64,000 nt of DNA, taken from Sphingomonas beigongshangi. Lineage in GTDB: Bacteria; Pseudomonadota; Alphaproteobacteria; Sphingomonadales; Sphingomonadaceae. Below, piece after piece: positions 59,149-64,000 of the stretch. A program made the position numbers and the translations under genes. The first letter of the stretch is position 1. Each line of letters opens with the position of its first letter. The notes beneath the pieces were generated by a model that was not told where the DNA came from, made no database searches, and was given only the letters and a program-made list of their open reading frames with translations. The DNA lies in the NCBI RefSeq assembly GCF_016820445.1, contig NZ_JADHDT010000005.1:62001-126000 (forward strand), written 5' to 3'.

Positions 59149-59791
59149 CCGTCAGCCGACCCCGCGCCGGATCGTCGCTCAGGGCGGCATCCGGCGCGAT
59201 CGCGCCGCTGTGCAGCATGGCGCTGCGGTAAAAGACCGCCCGGTTGAAACGCCCCGCAACGCCGTCGATCCGCGCGAACAGCGGCGTGTCACCCGCGATA
59301 TAGGCGGCGGGCGGCGTGTAGCCGGCGAGCTCGCGCTGCAGCATCGCCGCATAGCCGGGGCCGCGCGCGGCGTCGATCGTCTCGAATCCCGTGGCACGGT
59401 GGCGGTAGAAGGCGGTGCCGTCGCCGTCGTCGGGCGACAGATAATGGACCATCGCGATGCGATCGTCGTCGACCGCATCGACGTGCGGGATACGCTGCGC
59501 GATGGTGAGCGCCGCTGGCGGTGTCGTGACGATCGAGAAGCTGGCGTCAATGAGGTCGATCCCGCTCGCGCCGAAAACCTCGCGCAGCACCAGCGAGAGC
59601 GGCGGCCGCACGGCGTCGAAATAGTCCCCAGGCAGGGGCGCGCGAATGCCGGGATAGTGATGCCGTCCCGGTTCGTACGACGCGGCGAGCGCCGCCATCC
59701 GCAGTCCCGCCGGGTCGGGGTGGAAGCCGTCGACCACGACGACCGGTTGGCGATCGCCGCCGACATGCCGCGCGCTGATCTCGGGCGTCAC
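59117..59791 (-). CDS. DUF6445 family protein (2OG-Fe(II) oxygenase-like)
   Basis: This 224-residue protein matches DUF6445, whose members look like prolyl-4-hydroxylase/2OG dioxygenases. PVVVVDGFHPDPAGLR is the N-terminal feature. IPHVDAVDDDRIAMVHYLSP offers the HxD iron ligands, and FNRAVFYRSAMLHSG gives the distal His. It overlaps the halogenase gene by 4 nt (ATGA), and the two families are known neighbours in sphingomonads, xanthomonads and Caulobacter near TonB receptors. Substrate is unknown. Confidence 0.83.
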   Translation of the reverse strand: MTPEISARHVGGDRQPVVVVDGFHPDPAGLRMAALAASYEPGRHHYPGIRAPLPGDYFDAVRPPLSLVLREVFGASGIDLIDASFSIVTTPPAALTIAQRIPHVDAVDDDRIAMVHYLSPDDGDGTAFYRHRATGFETIDAARGPGYAAMLQRELAGYTPPAAYIAGDTPLFARIDGVAGRFNRAVFYRSAMLHSGAIAPDAALSDDPARGRLTVTAFLRAVPA

Positions 59792-61308
59792 CGTGCCGGC
59801 TCCAGCAGCGCGGCAAGCGCGGCGTCATGCCCCGGCAGCGTCGGCGCGGCGCGCGCGATCAAGGAGGCGATCTGTTGCACCTGATTGCGATTGCCCACCG
59901 GATCGACCGTGTCGGCGACGGGATTATAGTCCCGTGCCGCAATCCCCTGGCCGTCCAGCACCGCGAGCCAGCTGGCGTCGCGGAACAGCTCGTCACTGCC
60001 CACCATCAGCCGCCCGGCGCGCGCATAATGACCGATCCGTTCCGTCAGCGTCTCCGGAACGGCCATCGCCCGTACCGCGCGCCACAGGGGCTCGTCGCGC
60101 GCGGTCGCATGATAGTGGAGGATCAGGAAATCCTTGATATTGTCCATGTCCGCCGACAACAGCGCATCGTAGCGCCGCGCCAGGGCCGGATCCATGTCGC
60201 GATCGGGAAACAGCGTCAGCAGTTTCGCGATGCCACTCTGGATCAGGTGGATGCTGGTCGACTCGAGCGGCTCGAGGAAGCCTGAGGACAGGCCGATCGC
60301 CACGACATTGCCGATCCACGCGCGCCGTCGGCGACCGGCGACGAAGCGCAGGAAGCGCGGCTCCGCCAGCGCTTCGCCGTCGAGATTGGCGAGCAGGGTG
60401 GCCGCCGCCTCGTCATCGGACAGGTGCGGGCTCGCATAGACATAGCCGTTGCCGGTGCGGTGCTGCAGCGGGATGCGCCACTGCCACCCGGCCGCACGCG
60501 CGGTCGAGCGCGTATAGGGGGTCGTTTCTCCGACGCGCGCGCATGGCACGGCGACCGCGCGATCGCACGGCAGCCAGTGTGACCAGTCTTCATAGCCTGC
60601 CTGCATCACGCCCTCGATCAGCAAGGCGCGGAAACCGGAGCAGTCGATGAAGAGGTCGCCTGCCAGCCGCTCGCCCCGCTCGGTGACCAGCGCCGTCACG
60701 TGGCCGCCGCCACCGTCGCGCTCGACGCGGGCGAGCTTGCCCTCGATCCGCGTCACGCCCGCGCTCTCGGCGAGGCTGCGCAGATGCCGCGCATACAGAC
60801 CGGCGTCGAAGTGGAAGGCATAGCCCAGGGTCGACAGGATCGACCGCGCGTCCGCCACGGGCTTGGCAAAGCGGTTCTGCATCGCGAGCGCGGTCGCCAG
60901 CGACAGCGCGGAAAGCGGCAGGTCGTGTCCGTCGGCTCGTGCCTTCAGCCAGCGGTGATGGAAGGCGACGCCGGGCAGCGGCGCGCCGAATTGGCCGAAC
61001 GGATGGAAATAACGGTGGCCGGGGCTGCGCCAGTCGACGAACTCGATGCCCAGCTTGAACGTCGCCTTCGTCGCGCCGAGGAAGGCGGCTTCATCCAGCC
61101 CGATCAGCTCGTTGAACCAGTGGATCGTGGGAATCGTGGCCTCTCCGACGCCGACGGTCCCGATCTCCTCCGATTCAAGCAGGGTGATCGCGACGCGGCC
61201 GGCGAACGTGCGCGCCAGCGCCGCTGCGGTCATCCAGCCCGCGGTGCCGCCGCCCAGGATCACGACTTGTCCGACGCGGTCGCTCCGCAGCCCCTCCGCT
61301 TCTCTCAT
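59788..61308 (-). CDS. Flavin-dependent tryptophan halogenase family protein
   Basis: This 506-residue enzyme has the three hallmarks of flavin-dependent halogenases: the FAD site VVILGGGTAGWMTA, the catalytic Lys in FLGATKATFKLGIEF, and the WxWxIP motif in GWQWRIPLQH. It should make hypohalous acid and a Lys-haloamine if supplied with FADH2. All catalytic features are intact. The family is broad; homologues beside TonB receptors are not known to halogenate free tryptophan. It is first in a two-gene unit with DUF6445, convergent with the glycosidase gene. Confidence 0.92.
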   Translation of the reverse strand: MREAEGLRSDRVGQVVILGGGTAGWMTAAALARTFAGRVAITLLESEEIGTVGVGEATIPTIHWFNELIGLDEAAFLGATKATFKLGIEFVDWRSPGHRYFHPFGQFGAPLPGVAFHHRWLKARADGHDLPLSALSLATALAMQNRFAKPVADARSILSTLGYAFHFDAGLYARHLRSLAESAGVTRIEGKLARVERDGGGGHVTALVTERGERLAGDLFIDCSGFRALLIEGVMQAGYEDWSHWLPCDRAVAVPCARVGETTPYTRSTARAAGWQWRIPLQHRTGNGYVYASPHLSDDEAAATLLANLDGEALAEPRFLRFVAGRRRRAWIGNVVAIGLSSGFLEPLESTSIHLIQSGIAKLLTLFPDRDMDPALARRYDALLSADMDNIKDFLILHYHATARDEPLWRAVRAMAVPETLTERIGHYARAGRLMVGSDELFRDASWLAVLDGQGIAARDYNPVADTVDPVGNRNQVQQIASLIARAAPTLPGHDAALAALLEPAR

Positions 61309-61350
61309 GTCAGCCCGATTAAGGCCTTACGGGCCGGCTGGCGAGGGGGC

Positions 61351-61794
61351 TCAGGGCAGCAGCGTCCCTGCGGGCGGCGGGTCGTCGAGCGGGATGGCGA
61401 CGCGCCCGCGCTTGTCCGGCTTGCGCGCGAAGGCGGACTTGACCGCCTTTGCCGCGGCGACCGCCAGCGGCACGATCGGCGGGCCGAAGCCCACGGTACA
61501 TCCCCATTGTGACGCCGCGCACGGCGTCCCCTCCAGTTCGAGCGCCCGCACGGCCGACAGATCGTGGTTCGCGCCCCGTCCCTTCGGCGGCTCCCTTTCG
61601 CCTGGCAGCGGAAGCGCCTGCGAGGAGGCGCCGTTGGCGCAGACGACGATGTCGCCCTTGTCGTCGCGCGTGCCGCACGGGCTCGGCGCGAGGATGGAGA
61701 AGCTCTGCGGCGTTTGGGTCTGGGTCTTGGGCGGAGTCTGGCTCTGGGGCGACGGCACGGACGCCGCCTGCAAGGCAAGCAGGATCAGTATCAT
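61351..61794 (-). CDS. Small exported protein, paralog A
   Basis: This 147-residue protein has a short signal peptide (MILILLALQAASV) and a Gln/Pro/Thr-rich stretch. Its motif PCGTRDDKGDIVVCANGASS then ALPLPGERE pairs two Cys around a D-I-V-V core. The rest is Gly/Pro-rich with two more Cys (GTPCAASQWGC). The same C-x(n)-DI(V/T)VC-x(n)-(L/R)P pattern is in the gene just upstream (61803-62147), so they are tandem paralogs of a sphingomonad secreted family. Function is unknown. Confidence 0.7.
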   Translation of the reverse strand: MILILLALQAASVPSPQSQTPPKTQTQTPQSFSILAPSPCGTRDDKGDIVVCANGASSQALPLPGEREPPKGRGANHDLSAVRALELEGTPCAASQWGCTVGFGPPIVPLAVAAAKAVKSAFARKPDKRGRVAIPLDDPPPAGTLLP

Positions 61795-61802
61795 GCTGCC
61801 GC

Positions 61803-62147
61803 TCAGGGCGCCAACGGCCGGTCGGTGGCGCCGGTGACGCCGCCGCGCGTGCTCATCTTCACGCCGGTCATCCCGCCGCCGACCAGGAAGGGCGTCAGGT
61901 CGCTCGTCGGATTGGTGCGGTGGAGCAGCCGCTCGCGTTCGGCGGGCACGCCCTCGTAGCGTCGGTCGCCCGCTTCGTGGACGATGAACGGCACGCGGAA
62001 CCGGTCGGCGCTGCGCTTGCCGCAAACGGTGATGTCGGTGCTGCTCCGATCGTAGCGGCAAGGCTGTTCGACGAAAGGCTGTCCGATGCGGATCGGTGGC
62101 GAAGCAGCGGCGGCTTCGGCCTGGATCAGCAACAACGCGACGAGCAT
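61803..62147 (-). CDS. Small exported protein, paralog B
   Basis: This 114-residue protein has a very short signal-like N-terminus (MLVALLLIQAEAAAA) and the core QPCRYDRSSTDITVCGKRSA then DRFRVPFIVHEAGD. It ends in a Gly-rich tail. The PC...DITVC...RFRVP arrangement matches paralog A and also resembles small sphingomonad proteins annotated only as hypothetical. The next gene starts 8 nt after its stop, so they form an operon. Confidence 0.72.
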   Translation of the reverse strand: MLVALLLIQAEAAAASPPIRIGQPFVEQPCRYDRSSTDITVCGKRSADRFRVPFIVHEAGDRRYEGVPAERERLLHRTNPTSDLTPFLVGGGMTGVKMSTRGGVTGATDRPLAP

Positions 62148-62199
62148 CGGGCACTCCCGTACGGGTTACGGCTTATGGTCGCGCGTCAATGTGGCCAAA

Positions 62200-62631
62200 T
62201 CAAGCCGTGATGGGCGCGACGTTCAGCCTTGGGATCTCGATCGCCGGGCAGCGATCCATGACCACCGTCAGGCCTGCCGCTTCGGCACGTGCCGCTGCCG
62301 CGTGATTGACGACGCCCAACTGCATCCACACGGCCTTGGCGCCGATCGCGATCGCCTCATCCACCGCGAGGCCGGCCGCCTCGGGACGGCGGAAGATGTC
62401 GACGATATCGATCGGATCGCCGAGCTGGCCGAGCTCGCGGAAGACGAATTCGCCATGGACGTGCTCGCCGGTGATCTGCGGGTTCACCGGGATCACGCGA
62501 TAGCCGTGCCGCTGCAGCATCTCCATCACGCCATAGGACGGCCGGTCCGGCCGGTCCGACGCGCCAACCATCGCGATCTTCCGCGCATTCTCCAGCAGCG
62601 TCTTGATCCCGGCATCGTCGGTCAGCGGCAT
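62200..62631 (-). CDS. CoA-binding protein (YccU-like)
   Basis: This 143-residue protein is a single Rossmann CoA-binding domain: KIAMVGASDRPDRPSYGVME, YRVIPVNPQITGEHVHGE, IDIVDIFRRPEAAG and a conserved Cys near the end (VVMDRCPAIEI). YccU/YdgE-like proteins bind CoA or acyl-CoA; their role is uncertain. It lies 53 nt downstream of the Mrp gene on the same strand and may share its transcript. Confidence 0.9.
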   Translation of the reverse strand: MPLTDDAGIKTLLENARKIAMVGASDRPDRPSYGVMEMLQRHGYRVIPVNPQITGEHVHGEFVFRELGQLGDPIDIVDIFRRPEAAGLAVDEAIAIGAKAVWMQLGVVNHAAAARAEAAGLTVVMDRCPAIEIPRLNVAPITA

Positions 62632-62684
62632 GACAGGTCTCCCTCAGGTGCAGCAGCTATAGCGCGAGCGGCGGCGCTGGGTTC

Positions 62685-63632
62685 CTATCGGTCTTCCAGC
62701 CAATGCGCGACCCGGGCGGCGATCGGCGCGAACACGCGATCCCCCTTGTCCGCGGCCGGTGGCCGCCCGGCGTCGCTCGCGATGCGAATGTCGATCGCGA
62801 GCGGGACCCGCCCTAGGAAGGGCAAGCCGAGCTGCGCCGCGGTCGCCTCTGCGCCACCGCGACCGAATGGGTCCGACACCTCGCCGCAATGCGGACAGGC
62901 ATAGCCGGCCATGTTCTCGACCAGTCCGATCACCGGCACGCCGGCCTTGTCGAACAGGTCGATGGCACGCGTCGCATCGATCAGCGCCAGGTCCTGCGGC
63001 GTGGAGACGATCACCGCCCCTGCCGGCTTGTATTTCTGCACCATGGTGAGCTGCACGTCGCCCGTACCCGGCGGCAGATCCAGGACGAGCGTGTCGGTCG
63101 CGCCCCAATCCGCCTCGACCAGCTGGCCGAGTGCGCCAGCCGCCATCGGTCCACGCCACGCCAGCGCGCGCCCCGGTTCCACCAATTGGCCCATGGACAG
63201 CATCGGTACGCCAAAAGGCGTCGGCACCGGATCCAGCACCTTGTCCTTGGCGGTCGGCCGGATGCCTTCGGCGGACATCAGTCGCGGCTGCGACGGGCCA
63301 TAGATGTCCGCGTCGACCAGCCCCACGCGCCGGCCCGCGCGGGCCAAGCCGATCGCCAGATTGGCGGCGATCGTCGACTTCCCGACGCCGCCTTTGCCGC
63401 TCGCCACCGCGACGATGCGCCGCCGCACCCGCTCGGCTGTGACGATCACGCGCAATTCGCCGTTCCATGCGGTCGCAGCGGCGGCGCGGACCTCCGCCTC
63501 CAGCGCGTCGCGGGCTTCGGGCGGCAGGCCCGTCGCATCGAGTACGATGCCCGCGCGCACCCCTTCGATCCGCACCGTTGCGCGTGCGCCCGCCGCGGCG
63601 GCGATCGCCTGCTTCAATCCGTTTTCGTCCAT
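62685..63632 (-). CDS. apbC: Mrp/NBP35-family ATP-binding Fe-S carrier
   Basis: This 315-residue P-loop protein delivers Fe-S clusters. It has the deviant Walker A SGKGGVGKSTIA, switch motifs DADIYGPSQPR and DLPPGTGDVQLT, and the cluster-binding CPHC (GYACPHCGEVSDPFG). The N-terminal ~85 residues are a short MIP18-like (DUF59) domain in degenerate form. The ATG at 63632 is preferred; a frame to 63686 is open but not family-like. It is divergent from hflK with 73 nt between. Confidence 0.92.
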   Translation of the reverse strand: MDENGLKQAIAAAAGARATVRIEGVRAGIVLDATGLPPEARDALEAEVRAAAATAWNGELRVIVTAERVRRRIVAVASGKGGVGKSTIAANLAIGLARAGRRVGLVDADIYGPSQPRLMSAEGIRPTAKDKVLDPVPTPFGVPMLSMGQLVEPGRALAWRGPMAAGALGQLVEADWGATDTLVLDLPPGTGDVQLTMVQKYKPAGAVIVSTPQDLALIDATRAIDLFDKAGVPVIGLVENMAGYACPHCGEVSDPFGRGGAEATAAQLGLPFLGRVPLAIDIRIASDAGRPPAADKGDRVFAPIAARVAHWLEDR

Positions 63633-63705
63633 GTCGCGGTCGCAGATAAGATAGCTTCCCCGGCTTGGCACTGTTTTTCCGCGCATGCCCTCCTATAAAG
63701 GCGTC

Positions 63706-64000
63706 ATGAAGATCCTGCCGGGCCGCCGGGCACGCCCCTCCGTCCTTCCTCCCGCTCTGGCCGTCGAACCGCCGAAAAGCCCGTGGGGGCAGGGCGATGA
63801 TCCTTCGGGTAACGGTCCGCGCAACCCCTGGGCGGTGCCGCCCGGCGGTCGCAGGGCGAATCAGCGCCCGACCGCGCTCGATGAATTCCTCAAGAAGGCG
63901 CGTGGCGGCGACGGCGGCGGGTCGGGAAATGGCGGCGGCGGGTTCGGCGGTCTGCCGGGCGGAACCAGCGCACGGGGACTGTGGCTGATCGGCGCGGGCA
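63706..64000 (+). CDS. hflK: FtsH protease modulator HflK, N-terminal part (partial)
   Basis: The first 98 codons are present and the window ends inside the gene. A Pro/Gly-rich cytoplasmic leader (SPWGQGDDPSGNGPRNPW) is followed by TALDEFLKKARGG and a Gly-rich run (GGGGFGGLPGG), then the start of the membrane helix (RGLWLIGAG). This arrangement is diagnostic of alphaproteobacterial HflK, which with HflC forms a ring around FtsH. The SPHF domain and hflC lie beyond the window. Confidence 0.88.
   Translation, partial: MKILPGRRARPSVLPPALAVEPPKSPWGQGDDPSGNGPRNPWAVPPGGRRANQRPTALDEFLKKARGGDGGGSGNGGGGFGGLPGGTSARGLWLIGAG

Noticed and set aside
59788..61308. Naming the halogenase PrnA/RebH (free tryptophan 7-halogenase)
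   Set aside because: The family motifs do not fix substrate, and no pyrrolnitrin or rebeccamycin-type genes are present.
63665..63699. Sigma-70 or sigma-54 promoter before hflK (ttggca ... tataaa)
   Set aside because: Spacing between the hexamers is 23 nt, too long for sigma-70, and the GG-N10-GC rule of sigma-54 fails.
1..64000. tRNA, rRNA, tmRNA or CRISPR array
   Set aside because: No T-arm/CCA-type cloverleaf, rRNA signature or regularly spaced repeat-spacer pattern was recognised by eye at any intergenic site, including ttcg-containing GC-rich DNA near 2015. A covariance-model scan would settle this.

Overview
The window is a high-GC chromosomal segment, most likely from a member of the Sphingomonadaceae (Alphaproteobacteria, Sphingomonas-like). 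The evidence is the gene order hrpB / complex I NDUFS4-like gene, mutS-glnD, an F0-only ATP synthase operon with paired b' and b subunits, two large TonB-dependent receptors, a phasin, a tryptophan-halogenase/DUF6445 pair, and many short palindromic intergenic elements. I recognised no rRNA, tRNA, CRISPR array, transposase or prophage gene.

Layout. 1-2.4 kb: the end of hrpB, then a lower-GC insert with two unrecognised genes and a thrice-repeated short motif, then the NDUFS4-like gene. 2.4-8.7 kb: M48 protease/DUF898 membrane protein pair, a compact HTH regulator-membrane protein-hydrolase operon behind a promoter with three near-identical octamers, and a murein-recycling pair (Mur ligase and LD-carboxypeptidase, divergent). 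8.8-12.1 kb: thrS, a Uma2-type nuclease and infC, whose Shine-Dalgarno position points to an AUA start. 12.8-15.6 kb: a TonB receptor bracketed by an inverted pair of about 100-bp repeats. 15.9-24.1 kb: glnD, mutS, a ParE-type toxin/antitoxin pair and maeB. 24.2-34.5 kb: SDR, acyl-CoA dehydrogenase, CHAP protein, msrB, acnA, L,D-transpeptidase, a membrane-tethered HTH protein and several small conserved proteins. 34.6-39.7 kb: phasin, CcdC-like protein and a translationally coupled ydbH-ynbE-ydbL operon. 39.7-42.9 kb: an array of palindromes, then atpZ-atpB-atpE-atpF'-atpF. 43.1-46.0 kb: an SMR exporter, a secreted protein and uvrC.

46.0-49.0 kb is an AT-richer accessory island with a DUF262 gene followed 3 nt later by a HEPN-domain gene that keeps the Rx4H RNase motif. 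This is the best candidate here for a defence or toxin-antitoxin module. 49.0-54.2 kb holds a lipoprotein, a DUF3857/transglutaminase/TPR protein and an overlapping polysaccharide deacetylase-acyltransferase pair. 54.3-61.3 kb is a second notable locus: a TonB receptor and a glycogen-debranching-like secreted glycosidase, facing an overlapping DUF6445-flavin halogenase pair. The window ends with two tandem Cys-containing secreted paralogs, a CoA-binding protein, the Mrp/ApbC Fe-S carrier and the start of hflK.

Central metabolism (maeB, acnA, acyl-CoA dehydrogenase), translation (thrS, infC), repair (mutS, uvrC) and envelope maintenance (murein recycling, L,D-transpeptidase, YdbH lipid bridge, TonB uptake) dominate. 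Accessory material is confined to a few intervals.
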